Origin: Phytoseiulus persimilis
Taxonomy: Eukaryota; Arthropoda; Arachnida; Mesostigmata; Phytoseiidae
Assembly (NCBI GenBank): GCA_037576195.1
Contig: CM075102.1
Coordinates: 49,162,745 to 49,226,744, forward strand
Length of the DNA: 64,000 bases
Reading direction: 5' to 3'
Shown piece by piece: positions 11,229 through 24,036 of this stretch. Under the pieces are notes generated by a model, which worked only from the letters and a program-made list of their open reading frames with translations, had not been told where the DNA came from and did not search any database. The translations under genes were made by a program, and so were the position numbers. The stretch's first letter is position 1. Every line of letters starts with the position of its first letter.

Positions 11229-14200
11229 AGCTTATCTGAAGATGTTTACAGTTTCGTATAGCTATGGCAACGCATTCATTCCTCTGTTCCCCGCCGCCCT
11301 ACTTCGTTATCACGCTAAACTTCCACAGCCGTTCGGTCTTCGACTTCTCGAATCCTCATTGGAAAGAAATCATGACGCGAAAGCGTGACTCTTGCATTCG
11401 AATTTATTTTCAAGATGAGCTAATATAGAATTGTATAACTTTACAATATGTTTACAATGTTCTTACACAAACCATCAAGCCGAATATGAAGATCCTGTGG
11501 TACAGTCGGTAAAGTTGTCGTTGCGAGAGTCCATCTAGATTTAAGGCCCACTGTCTCTCTACATCATGACATAGACACTGTGAACAGAGACGAAAGTAAT
11601 CTCAGGAAAAGTAGTGGTTAATCCGCTGCATTGGCGCAGATTCAGACGACTATCCAAACCCACTGCTTGAGAGCGGAGTCGTTGCGATTGCGACTCTAGC
11701 TGAATGATCTGCACTTGAATTACATTCATCTTCCGCTCAATAGTTATTTCATATCTATAGAGATGAAGCGGGCAACCTCGTCTTCATGGCGAACCGCAAA
11801 AAAAAAAAAGATTTTCCAAAGTTGTTTCAGACATGACTCCGTTCGACTTGAACGTTTTCCTCTCCGAACGCTGATTATTACTCTCAACGAGATTTGATTG
11901 CCGGAAAAAAGGAAAAAATGCCTAATTTATCAAGTACGCGTTGTCGTTCTTGTGGTGGCTGTTGTATCCGTGGTGAGACGAGTCGGCGACGTGCTTTCGT
12001 TCGAGGTATCACATACAAAGACGAAAATTCTGATAGTATCAGTGTTTCCCGTTCTGTGCTCGTCTGCTCAACTCCGAGAGCGTTTTTCCTGTTCAATTTT
12101 GTTTGATCTATCTACAAATGTACACGGCCCCGCTAGTGAAGGTGTCGCGCTTGCGCCGGCCAATCGCTCGTTCGCCTCTATCATAATTTAGTCTCCGGAT
12201 CGGGTGACAACGTCAGGTGTTTCAGCGTCTGAGGTCGATCGGAAGCCCCGTGCCCGATTCCGAGCGGAATGATCCGAATCATTGATTAAGGGAAATCACT
12301 GAACCAGGGATTCTTCACGGAACAATCTTCTATGGTTGACCAAAGGCGCGAGTGATAGATTCAGATCGAGCCTGGATAGAGTCGAGAGTGATCGCAAACG
12401 ACCGGCGGTCGAAACGCCCACGTTCTGTACACGTTGGAGAACAGTTGAAGGTTGCACATCTGCCTTCCGGTAGAATTGCTGCGAAACATTGAATAACCTG
12501 TCAACGAAATGAATAAGGCAGAGACGTGAAGCAAAGACGCCAAACAATCCCGGACACTTCACACTAGGAGTGACGAATTCTCATCCTTCAATTCCATGGT
12601 CATTGCCGTGGTTCCCTGTTCTTCGTCTTTCTCACCCGCTCTGGTGTTTTTTCAGCAGGATTCGGTAAGAAAACTTCAGGCGCTCTTCCCGTCGATACAT
12701 TTATGTTGTCTCTAGGTATATGGTACACAAACTTACAAATTTTACAGAAATTCTCGGACCGTCTGGTGGGAAGAGGCTACTGACAGTTGATTCCTACACC
12801 ACTCGAAACCCGGTCAGAAATAGTCGTCGACACTCCGTCTACGCCATTCGTGTTCTCGCCGCCATATGATCCACCCCCAAGGGAACCTCGTCTGATCATT
12901 GCTGTGGTCCATCCAAAAAAAGACCTCAAGGTTTCTTCCAAACGCTTTCGGGAATCCCAGCACCAAATGTTTGGATTCCCCAGCCTCCTCCCGTAACAGC
13001 AAACAGAAACACCTCCACAGCGACCAGTATATCTACATCTGGCTCGATCGTCTGTCGGTCCGTCCACGCGCCTGCTTTTCCGCCCGCGTTCGCTCCCACC
13101 ACGGCCACTTGGACAACAGGGATGAAACAACTGAAATATCTGTTGCAGTATTAGTAATATGGGAATCGTCGTGAGGCCGACAGCAATAATGTTATATCAA
13201 TTATGTTATCTTCCTGATAGTGGTGACGGTAGCAGAAGTGATGGTAGTAGTAGTAATAATAGTATTTGTTGTTGCTGCTGCTTCTGTTGTGTATGTTTTC
13301 GGCGGTGTGATGCACAGGATCCCATAAGATCACTTGACTTCACTAATAAATATCAGGAGCATATGTTTCCTACATGTCCAATATGAATGACATCTCAGAA
13401 GTAATCACCAGCTTCGGTTTCACCACTCTTACGCAGTTATAGGGTATGTAGGATGGGTAGGATATTTCACACACTGCCTGCTGTTTCTTGCGGCTATATG
13501 ATATTCAGGAATCTTCTTTTTTTTTTAGTTTTCGTTTTAAACAGTCTGTGTCGAAGACCGATCCTGACAATCCGTTCAGCTCTCGCACACCCGCTTTGAC
13601 AATCGGAGCGGTCAGTCGAGGATCGAAAAATGTTCCTTCGAGCAAGATCGACTGATCAGGACAACGGTCGGTCCGCCAACGGTTGAGGCAGGCTTGGGTA
13701 AAGCTCATCCCAGCTTGTCGCGAGGTCTGGGCATGTGGATTCCAGGAAGGGAGTTCCATAAGCCGGGGAGGGTCTAAGCCTCAATCCGATTAATAAATGA
13801 GGGAAATGGATTCTTTGATTCATGCAGTTAGCTGTTGCACTCCACTGGGTTAACGTATCACAAAATGTACTGCGTGTATGCCTCTGCTAGCGATCCCTCG
13901 GGGTGAACTGGAAGTTTCGCGTGAAAGAAACGGCTCCAGAGTATCCAAACTCACAGATAATCATCAATATCTGCGCCGTCTTCCGTTCTTACTTAGCGGG
14001 CGTTGGAGAGCCGTAACGGCGAAACCGAAGTCGCAGGTCAGCCTCTGTCAGAACAATTCCCGCGAATGAAAACCTCACTGAGAGGCGAGCTCCCACAATC
14101 AAACCACCTGGAGCTTGAAGCCCTGTTTGTGTGCTTCATGGTTCAGCTTAGTTGTGTCTGCGTCAATGTTCATCTGTCGCTCTATATTCGTGAATCCTGC

Positions 14201-14658
14201 CTGCTTAGTCCTGCCTACATTTTTAAACAAACGAGCCTTCCAATTCCAAACTCCCTTCGACTCGCAGAGGAGAATGGTGGCACCGATTCCTCTCAGCGTC
14301 CGAAACAATCGTCAAATCGGTTCCTAAGCAGAGTCAAGTCAAATCTAAAGTTTACCCAAGTTCTACGACGGTTGTCAAAATGATTGACAAGAAGACCTCC
14401 CCGTTGCCATTTCCGAACCGTCCGACTCATCTGTCGGATGAATCGAGCCTGAGGGCGGGTGGCATGCTCTTGACAATGTTGAAATTGTTGGATTCCTCGA
14501 AAATTCATTTGAAATATCGTCGTCCAAGTGCAGGCAATCCATAAAGAGAACACACGTGCACTTGTGCACGTCCGCAAGCTCCTTTGGTTGAAGTTGCTCA
14601 ATGTCGTGTAATCGCTGCTCATCTACCAATCTTATGGACCGTCCATTTTACGGTTTGC

Positions 14659-17600
14659 TTACGGTGCCGCGTGGGGATCCAAGGCTAGATTGCCACCTTG
14701 AGTTGCCCCCTTCATGAGATATTTCTCTAGCTTGCCTAATATGTGTTTTCCGTAGGTGTACTTGCGTAGAGAGGCCATATGAGGTCGGATCTTCTGTAGG
14801 AGCAGCTTCCGTTGCGGTGGCTCAGCGACCTCAATCATGCGTTGCACGACGTAATTGGCATACTGATCCTTAATCATTGTGTAGAGAGCACTTCCATCAA
14901 GGAAAGAGCAAACCTCTTCGATGAGCAGGATACGATCCTGGCGAGAGGCGTGAGTCACACATTTTTCGACGACGTTCGAGGCGAACTTATGCTGAGATAA
15001 GTTCAGAACTTTGCCTCGGGTGGCATCCACGATTTGATTTTTGTCGTCCGTACGACCGTGTTCGAGCACATGTTGAATTACGTAATTCCCGTATTGGTCT
15101 TGCACAAGCTGCTCGGTGTGCTGATGCAGTTCCTCGAGAATCGGAGACGTCTGCTCAGACGTGCAGTGTTCCAAGATTCGCTGGATTACTCGACAGCCGT
15201 AAGGATGTGTGGATAGCGCGAAAACCTGGCCCTGGAAACAGAGGAGAAGCGTCACGCACAATGTCCGCGGACAGCCTATCCCCCTCCAACAGGAGGAAGG
15301 ATCAGATACGAGATTACTCTTCTGCGGCAATTCTCACCTGGAAGGCATCAATGATGAACTGCAACGCGAGGGGGTCGACACACTCAATGCACTTCTGTAC
15401 GACGTGATTCCCGTTCTGATCTTTGACGCATTTGAGAACGTGGCCGTCCAGCTCCTTGACGATCTCTTTCTGTTGTTCCGATGGGATGCTTTCAAGGGCT
15501 TTTTGAATCACTCGGCAGCCGTACATCTGCAACGCCAATGGCAGGACGTGACCTTTGACACGAGCCGCCAAGGCCTGCTTTTGCTCAGGAGTTCCAAATT
15601 CGAAAAATTTCTGAATGACGTAATTTCCGAACACGTCCGTCATGAGAGAGTAAGCTGAGTTTATGATTTCATTGAAGACCAATTGCTTTTCAGCCAACGT
15701 GGCGCGTTCCAGCTTCTGCTGAATGAAACGTGAGCCATGTTGGTCTTGAGAAAACTCCACGATGTGGTTGAGGAGATCGCGGAGCTGGAGGTTGGGGTAA
15801 CGGTTGTTCCGAAAATCCTCAAGGAGACGGGAGCGACCACCGCTTTTCTCAAGCACGCCACTGCAAAAACGAACGAGGTGTCAGGAAACGCGGGTTCGAC
15901 GCGGATGGCATCGACGACGCACTCGGACATGAAATCTGACTCACTTTCTCGGCATGTTGACGGGATTGCTGTTCTGCGAGGCAAATAGCGACGACCCGCC
16001 AGCCTGTCCGAAGCCGGCCATTCCCAACCCGCCATTTCGCACAAGCGGGAACTTGGAGTCAGGCTGACCACCCGATACGAGCCTGGAGGTCAGCGTTGCA
16101 CCCAAATTCAAGTTCGACGTGGAGCTGTTGAGCCCCGGCAATGGGGGAGTTAGGCTCTGGGTTGGCGGGACAATACCAAGCGGGTTGTAGTACTGATTTT
16201 TTCCAGGAGGGCCAAAAGGCTCAGCGAATGAACGTTGGCCCTGGAAAAGCAGCGACTGTCGTCGCGGTTAGTTAACAACTTTTCGGCGATCCGATCGGGG
16301 AGGAATAACGCTGCCAGCCATAGTTTTGATATTCGATTCGCTGCACAAATGCCGACATCGAGTCACAGCTCACCTGATTGCCGAAATCCCTCCTGTCGAA
16401 CGACTCTCTGCGTCCTGGATGCTGAGAATCTAGCCCCGTTCCAATAGGTCCCATCGGAGTTGTTCCGATTGGTCCCAGACCAGCCATCGAGGTATTCTGG
16501 CCTCCACTGTTGGACCCAAAGTTGCCAAAAGAGTTCAAATTGGCGTTGCCAGCGTTCAGAGCGTTTCCTCCCAATCCTGAAGGAGCTGCTCCTTGGCCTT
16601 GGGAGAAAAGGTTGCTTGACGATTGCCCCGACCCGGCTATGCTGCCGTCGGCATTATTCTGCGGATTAAGCTGCATCTGCTGACCCTGCGGATGGTTCAT
16701 GAGCATGTGACCAGCAGGGGGCTGCAGCAGTCTAACCCCTGCCTGAGGATGCGGATGCGGGCCTCTGCCTGCAGGATGGGCTCCTGGATGGGCTCCCGGG
16801 TGAGCGCCCGGGTGGCCCATCATCATGTTATCGTAATAACCCCCTGGAGGGCCTCCCATCATGGAGAACTGGCTGCCGGGCGGGCCTTGGCCACTATCTC
16901 CGTTCACAGCACCAGGAGTTATCGGTCTTTGAGTCATCTGTGGGTGCGGTCCCCCTGGATTGGGCGTTGCTGCGGGGTTGGGGAACATGCCCCAAGGCGG
17001 CATACCGTAGTACTGCGCAGGCAATGGCATCGCGGCTGGAGACAACAGGCCCATGGCGGCGTATGGATCCTGGTTCATAGCTGCCGCAAGATAAGGATTC
17101 TGATGGTGAGCTTGATACTGCTGCGGATGTGGATGGGCTTGTTGGGTAGCCATCAGATGGTGCGCCAGGAGATGGCCCGAGCCTGGAAACAGAACGGGCT
17201 GTCGTAAGAGCTCGTCGATCGACCCCTAACCCTCTCGCCCGAACCTAGTGTTGCACACGAATCCCCAGTTCCAACTGCGATCCACTGACCTTGTAGAGCT
17301 TGCTGTCGCTGCTGGTTGCTCCCGGGTGGATAAGCCATTGTTTGTTGGCTTGCACTCAATGTCGGATTGCCAGGATAGTCAGGAAGCATCGAGCCAGTTG
17401 TGTCGAGCGAGCTGATGAGACCGTTGGCCCCATTAGGTCCGGCATGACCCGAATAGTCAAAACCGATGGAAGGCTGACCGCCCATATCAAACGTCTGGAC
17501 GATAACGTTCTTCTTGTCAAGAACTTCCTCCGCGCCGGCGACTTGTGCCGCGTACTCATCGGCCATTACGCCGTTGCCCATGTGACTTGCTTGCGCATGC

Positions 17601-18718
17601 TTCTTGACATCCTTGGCCAGCGACTTCTTGAGACCCAGGGCAGTAGGACTGGATCCTCCCAGGACGTATTCAACTACTTTCTCCGAAAGCCGACTGTGTC
17701 CTTCGGCGGGAACCTGCTGCGTGTAACCACCGCTCCAAGTGGAATCCCTCCACTGGTCAACGAAGATGCCTTTATTCGCATCGTCTTGCATCTGCTTTTG
17801 TCCCATGGCCACCCCAGCTATTTGACTCGGAGACATCGGATCCAGAGACCAGAGTTTCTTTGCAGAGCTTGGAGGCATCATTTGCGAGTGTGAACCACCC
17901 CCGGTCTCGAGGGCGAGCGCTTGAAATTCGCTTTCGAGCTCTGCAGCAGCGTTATCGCCTGCTCCTCCAATGCTATCGGTGCCATCACCGATGACCCATC
18001 GAGAGTGTTTCGTGTAGCTTTGAAAATCTGATTCAGGCCGCTGGAAGAAATAGCTGCAACGAACGATTTATCAGTATCGGCCATACTCTGCGCACCGGAG
18101 CCGCCCCCAATCTTTACTGTTTGAGCAGACTTTTCCTCACCTGACCATCGCGTCGTCCTGACTGCGATGTGGACCTCCTCCCGGTGCGACCATCGGCGTC
18201 GGAGCCACCGATTGGCTGTTGTTGAGGTTCACGCCGTGGTTGTTGCCAGTATTGTTGTTGCTGTTGCTGCTCCTGCTGGTACTGGAGGTCAGGGTGCTAG
18301 TGCAGGCGGAACTGCTGTTTCCAGTGCCAATGTTAGAACTGACTTCGCCAGCGCCGCTGCTCGAGCTCGAGTTAGTGGGGCTGCTGTTCTGATTGGTGTT
18401 GCCCCCGCCCACAACATTGCTCTCTATATCAGCACCGTTGTTATTGTTATTGATGCTAACAACGACGCCAGCGCCAAGGCCTCCGCCACTGCAGTTGTTC
18501 GATGAGTCGTTGATGCTTCCGCCATTGTTGTTGTCCTGGTTGGGTTCGTTGTTGTTCACAACGCTACCCCCGCCGCCACCGCAGCTGATGTCAAGGACGT
18601 TATTATTGTTGCCGCTGCTATTCGCTGTTGTAGAGGGGGCAGCGACGGCTCCGTTGGACGCCCTCTGCGGAGCGCCAGACCCGCGCGACGCCTCTGCGGC
18701 CCCGTTCATCATCTCCAT
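14659..18718 (-). CDS. pum: Pumilio, PUF-family RNA-binding translational repressor
   Basis: Six exons join in phase: 18141-18718, 17290-18053, 16374-17182, 15945-16240, 15338-15860 and 14659-15231 (introns 87-133 bp). They give 3,543 nt (1,180 residues), unbroken. The ATG at 18718 (GTCGGGATGG) is the first in frame after an upstream TGA at 18770. The C-terminus (about 825-1165) holds all eight PUM repeats with their base-reading triads: SRFIQ, NYVIQ, CRVIQ, NHVVQ, CRVIQ, NYVIQ, SNVVE and NYVVQ. These are identical in type to fly and human Pumilio, so the target should be UGUANAUA. The conserved N-terminal block SQDDAMV.YFFQRP spans the exon 1/2 junction. The N-terminus is Asn/Gly/Ser-rich low-complexity sequence. 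Exon 3 is Pro/Gly/His/Gln-rich and includes a short GAHP repeat. It represses and destabilises bound mRNAs in the cytoplasm, as known for the family. Confidence 0.97.
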
Positions 18719-21700
18719 CCCGACTACCGACGCCCACAAACTGCCCTCTATCTCGGATTCTCTGATCTCTCAACTGTTCGAGTATCAAGAGCCCCACCAG
18801 CCGAACGGTCGATTGACCCGTCCGTCCGTCGGTCGATCTCTCAGACAGGAATTTTCTGGGTTTCTGATGAGGTATTCGTCGATGAATGGAATCAGAAGGG
18901 TGAAATTCACTGTTGTTTCGTTCGCCTTCTTCCTGGGGCGCGAATCGGCTCACGGTGTTGTCTGCTGTTGATGTAATCAGCTTCTGCGGAAGAGGAAATT
19001 TCATCTTGTAATCATGAGATCAGATCAACAAGAAGATGGGAGTGTGCATGATGTGAATGGGATAGGCTCGGTTCCATATGAGCACGGAGCAGATGTTCCC
19101 GTTCTATTCATGGTCGAATTCGCTGCTCACACTGCGAAACAGCTTGTTCATGTGTCACTCGATTTCTGCGAACGTCAACCGCCGGCGCGAGGAATCCAAG
19201 ATAAAAGTAGATTTTCTTCTGGACACACGCGGAAGGAATCCAACGGAAACAAGCGAATCATTGTCGTCAAAAGGATATTCGTTTCGGTAACCTTGATAAT
19301 GACATTCAGACGCTAACCTGTTCCATCAGAGCGAGAAAAACTCACAACGGCTCATCGCAACCGCAAGCGGCTTCCTTGAAATACGTAACTTGACGCCAAA
19401 GAAGGCGATGCTATAGCCAGATGATTGCGGATGGCTGGATGGCCGACAAAGTTGAAAAATGTTTATGAATGCCCCTTTCCGTTGAAATAATTTCGGAGTT
19501 TCTTTTCTCTTTCTGTCGAGCTTGCTGCTCGAATTCCTAGCGTTTGCTTGCCAAAGTCATTGTTTTCCTTCCCGTCATCGTCACCGTTTTCGGAACAACA
19601 GTTCAGAGGGAAGCAGAATACAGATTCTGATGGCTCATCGGTGCGGGAGTGACGGCTTCGTCCGCAGCCGGATAGGAGAGAGATGAATGATTGCCCTCGA
19701 GCAAAAACCGCGTCTCATCAAAGAAGCATTGAACCAAAATTGCAGCAGGGACTCTCGGAACCGCTTGCTCTTCTCCCGGCCGCTCGACAGCGGAGGCGAA
19801 AGTGATCAGAGGTTGGCTATTCGACCCTACTCCGATTTTTGAGTTCATGACAGTCACAGCCGACAACGCTCCCCTGCGCAACTCCGGGCTCCGATTTGAT
19901 TCATTCAATTTACCCTCCGAGAAAGCGGGCTTCCTCTGAAATCTCTATCGCGTGTGAGGGCGCATCGTGTACCCGAGCACGGCATCCTATTCTCGAATTA
20001 GTTCAGAGAGAACCTTCACTCAACCGCTCCGTATTGCGAAAGCATGAACCGTGGACTCCAAGCAAGGGACGCGTAAGCCCAGTGGGCCTGGGAACGCAAC
20101 ATGACATCAGCACCATGAGACAATGTTTACGTCTGAGCTGAAACTCCCTCCTCCAAAACGACCACATCCCACTCCCAGCCGCTGAAGAGCGGCCGATTCT
20201 CGGATACAGATTACCCGTATCTTTTCTATTCGAAAGGACCTAACTGATGCCGCCCTGGCGAACTCGAATGCTTCAAATGGAAGCGCTAGCAAGAACTGAT
20301 TAATAGGGTGCCGACTCTAGCTGAAGAGGCCCCCGACCCCTGTTTGGGTAAAGAATGCCAACAACGAAGTATCTAGACTCGGTGACGTCACCGAGCGGTT
20401 GAATGAGGCATATGCAAGGAGAATTCCGATTTCTGATTCAAGAGTATAGATTCCAGAAGTCCGCAGCATCTGGACGCACATTCCCATCAGCGCTGCACCC
20501 AAAAGCTTTCTCCGATTGGTGAGTTGATTTTCCACACACGATCAAAGCGACACACAAGCTGCGCTGAAAGCGTCAGTCGCACATCAGCAGAAACTACGAC
20601 TATGCTCCGACCTTTAAACGGACCCGAAAATGGAATGGTTGGCTCATTACAACAAGCAGTGTCGTAGAACTTGGGCGTAGAAAGACCTTGCGACGAGTGG
20701 CTTGAAGCGGGCATCGAAGTTATCCTTGACAGGGCTCAACTCAAAGGTTCCAAAAGAAGGCATGGAACCGTCTCGTACCCATACACAGAAATGCAAGCTC
20801 GTAGACGATCATGTCTGCAGTCTGCCCAGAAGATGTTTTCGAACTGGATGGTCATCGGAAAACATCTCAACGCTCCAAACATCTCTACTGGACACCATAA
20901 GCCATCTGTTGGATGACGTTCTCCTTCCTGCTTTTGTTGAATTCGTCCCATTGAGAGCGGCTGACGCCTCGGATAGACAGTAATGGATACGGTCTCCTTA
21001 GCAGCTAACTAGCGAGCTGGCCACTCGAACCGGCTAGGCTTGACTTGGAAGACTGCCGATTTTGAGATGAGCAGAAGCAAACAGTATGTTGAACCGAACC
21101 GAGTCGTCAAAAGGCACACAGTGCGTGTTACAAGGAGCGGAGGGAGGAGTATTGTCAGTAATAAGGACGAGTGCCCTCGGTCAGAAGCAGCGCTCTGCGC
21201 AACTGATGACAAAGCGATGTGCATCTTCAAACGATTGGAGACCTGTGTCACGTACCTGAGGCGTGCCCGGGTGCCGCAAGGGTTGCACTATTTACAAGTA
21301 TTTACACCTGGCTATGTACACCGCACATACGCATACGCTATATACACAACATGGCCTTTGAGGCTTGGCCAGAGTTGATCGCTAGTCGAACTTCTTTTTC
21401 GTCGGCGTCGCACCAGCCAGGGGTCACCTGACGGGCGGGTGCACAGCTGAGGAAGGCGCCATTTTTTGAAAACTTCAAGCAAATCGGGAGCCCTCGACGA
21501 AGTGAATCGCTTGAGGCCGTTGCATGACTCTCGGGAATTGTCTCCTCTGATTGGAACACGTTTTTGAATATTCGTCCACATCGAGCTCTCTCGATTCCTC
21601 ACAGAGGCATATACTGCCCTGAGAGGAACCCTGAGACAATGGCGCCGCCAAGCCCGGGCGGATATTTCCGGACAGAAAGTGAACGGGGAACGGTAAGGAA

Positions 21701-22646
21701 GAATACATAGATAGGTCACGTTTTTTTTGCTGGCTCCCGATGCCATTCAATGAATCGATGAAACTCTCCCATAATTATTCTCGTATTCCGTCCGGATTCC
21801 GCAAGAATTGGTCCGAAATGAGACCCGGGGATACTCCGGATAAGATAGGGGAGGGAAGCGGACTCATTCTACACATAAATCAGTTTTCACCATAGACCTG
21901 AACTCTGATTTGGGACCCAATGCCGCGGTGGAGTGATGCGGGGCCTATTCCGTTGCTCCACAGCAGTGATTGCCAACTTGGGCCGTGGCGATCTAGGCGA
22001 GGGCCACGACGCTGGAGAAATATCTTACTTCCTCCATATTGAAGTATTCCCAATCTTGACTGTGCAATATTCACAGCACCTATCCGATTCCTCGATGATA
22101 GTAAGAGCTAGGATGTGAGGCAATCGTCATTTTATGCCTCCCATGTATCCGTATGGGGGAATGACTGAATGAGTTCCTGGTGGCTGAGTTTATCAGCTCT
22201 CCTGGCAATCATGCATATCTCACCAATGTATCGATGAGCCTAACCAGAAACCCATGAATTGATGGGTGATGATTGATGGATACTGCCTGAGCTTCTCAGC
22301 TCCAATGATAATTGAAGCATTGGATGGCCCTCTTCAGACGATTGTTGTCACCCATTCGGAGCGATAAGTCACCGCGCAAAGGTTACCTTGGAATATATAC
22401 CAGCAAGGGGGCCACGAGACATGACAATATACGGCGGAGGGGCCTGGAACAATTAAGGTTGGGAACTACTGTTCCACAGTCTCCTTGCTACGGGAGGATA
22501 TCGAACATTAACCCGGTAGCGGCATCCCACCGATGCCGTTACCGGCCGTAACACAGTCGCCATGAGACCGTTGCCTTCTTATCGCAACCTAGGTGTTTTT
22601 GTGTGTACACGATTGTCTCTCTGCTCGGGGATTGTGTACTCCAAGC
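18719..22646. other. Region between pumilio 5' end and ERp29 3' end
   Basis: No supported gene lies in these 3.9 kb. Pumilio's promoter and 5'UTR exons should be here on the - strand. The longest ATG-started frame (21312-21746, -, 144 codons) has no recognisable domain and lies within chance expectation. A pair of Pumilio-type sites at 21289-21306 is listed separately. Confidence 0.55.
21289..21306 (-). promoter_or_regulatory. Two adjacent TGTAAATA motifs (Pumilio-type sites)
   Basis: Read on the - strand, TGTAAATA occurs at 21299-21306 and again at 21289-21296, separated by two bases. Both match UGUANAUA exactly. They lie 2.6 kb upstream of the pumilio start and 1.5 kb past the ERp29 stop. 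They could belong to a pumilio 5'UTR exon or a long ERp29 3'UTR, or be coincidental. Confidence 0.3.
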
Positions 22647-22652
22647 TTTATT
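22647..22652 (-). promoter_or_regulatory. Polyadenylation signal AATAAA of the ERp29 gene
   Basis: A perfect AATAAA reads on the - strand 127 bases after the ERp29/windbeutel stop codon at 22779, a typical 3'UTR length for a compact genome. Confidence 0.65.
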
Positions 22653-22778
22653 CACATTTCGGCTGCTCATATACACCATCATACACCACGATGTCAAGAT
22701 CCCGGACTGACCGAGCACCGAGCTCATCACGTTGAATGAGTCGGCACGAGGGAGCACCAACACCATCCATGAGTTGAA

Positions 22779-24036
22779 TCAGAGTTCGTTCTTCTCATCT
22801 CGGCTCGAGGCGTCGCCTATTTTTTCCTCCTGGAAGCTCCAAAGATTTCCACTGAATGAATAGAAGAGGATGTCCACATGTTGCTTCAGAAGAGTCTTCT
22901 TCGCTTTTGGAAGTTTTGTCTGGAGAAGACGCACTACTCTCTCGGACTCGACAGCGACCGCAGGTTGCTGGGAATTTCGGATGATCATATCAGAAGATAG
23001 TTGGAACCTGTGATTCAACGTCACCGGAATTTGGCGTTCGTGTCGAAGCTTACCCCAATTGTCCGGATCTTCTCCATTAGTTTCAGATAATATTCGGCAA
23101 CAGCGCGCCTCTCTCATCGTCGTGAGGAGCATTCGCCATGAAATATTTGGTTTCAGAAATCATATCGTCCACCAAAAGCGTGCGCTCGAAGAGGTGGGCT
23201 CTCACCAACCTATCAAGCTCGAGAATGCACGCTGAACAGCTCCATTGTACCTCTGAGAAGTGAGAAGTGGGTAGCGCTCATTTTGCGGAGATCGACAACC
23301 TGAGCAAAACGGAAAATTCGCAATCGGGTATCCCGACGAGCTCAGAGTCGGCAATATCAGCTGGAGGGAGTTCCCCTTCGGAAAATACCTGCATGCTGAT
23401 TGATGAAGTTTCGGAGTCTATTGAGACTGAAAAAGCCCTGGTATTTCGCAATCCAGGAATCCGTCTTCCGCGCGAAAATGAATAAGGCAGGCCATTGCTC
23501 CTTCTCCGGGACACCAAGGAATCTTGCCATATCCTCGTTTCCTTTCTCGCCGAACTCTGGTGTTGGGAGGGATCGGAAAGAAATCCGCTCTTCTCAGAGG
23601 AAGTTTTGAAGTTCAGATGGTGAAAGACCGCCACTCAGGATTAATGGAGCACGTCCATCCCAAGAGGATGGAAACTTCATACCCTGCTGACCTTGGACAC
23701 CGATTTCAGCAACGATCGTATCTTTGTCTTGCGAAAGCAGTCCGACAAGTTTTTCAAAACTGGGTTTGGTTGCGTCCGTGGGGGTACTCCTTGTCCACTT
23801 TCACGATGGCGTACGGGAAATGCGGAATTATCTGTAAAGCTTCGTGTTTGATGCTATTGTGGAGACTAACCAATTTATGGCATACTGCCGGCGTCAGAAA
23901 GACAAGTTTCACGATCCTCGACACGAACTTTCCTGAACGTTGACAGATCCAGTTGGATGCTTCCTCTCGCGTAGCCCGCCGTTCCGGAGCCCGAAGAGCA
24001 GAGGACCAGAATCACAGAAAACCCGCTCACGATCAT
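22779..24036 (-). CDS. ERp29: ERp29/Windbeutel-type ER lumen chaperone (two frame breaks)
   Basis: Five exons (23929-24036, 23692-23831, 23389-23556, 23054-23252, 22779-22967) would give about 266 residues, close to human ERp29 (261). Exon 1 starts with a signal peptide (MIVSGFSVILVLCSSG). It leads into the thioredoxin-fold domain: LDLSTF, FPYAIVKVDKEYPHG and AEIGV. As in ERp29, the usual active-site CxxC of that fold is absent. The all-helical D domain follows, with a CSAC motif at its start (23227-23238). The C-terminus is KNEL, a KDEL-type ER retention signal. The family helps secretory cargo fold; in flies Windbeutel escorts Pipe. Two breaks interrupt the frame: one extra base in an A4 run (+ strand 23756-23759) and one extra two-base unit in a CT run (23108-23115). 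Both exon borders and phases fit if these are discounted. Confidence 0.87.

Larger units (their letters stand above)
10063..14658. other. Convergent intergenic region between RSBN1 and pumilio
   Basis: This 4.6 kb separates two 3' ends and should hold both 3'UTRs. AATAAA at 11223-11228 (+) is the first perfect polyadenylation signal after the RSBN1 stop. On the - strand, AATAAA reads at about 11404-11409 as one possible distal pumilio end. AT-rich stretches at 11180-11470 fit transcript ends. Trinucleotide-rich sequence lies at 13220-13300. Open frames here reach at most about 126 codons and show no family likeness. Confidence 0.6.

Noticed and set aside
11480-11560. Sequence resembling a tRNA A box
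   Set aside because: No matching B box or cloverleaf arms follow. No tRNA, rRNA or CRISPR array was found anywhere in the window.
16623-17207. 194-codon + strand ORF
   Set aside because: It is the antisense shadow of pumilio exon 3, whose - strand frame is conserved and phased.
18167-18971. Two long + strand frames opposite pumilio exon 1
   Set aside because: They are antisense shadows of the Asn/Gly/Ser-rich pumilio N-terminus.
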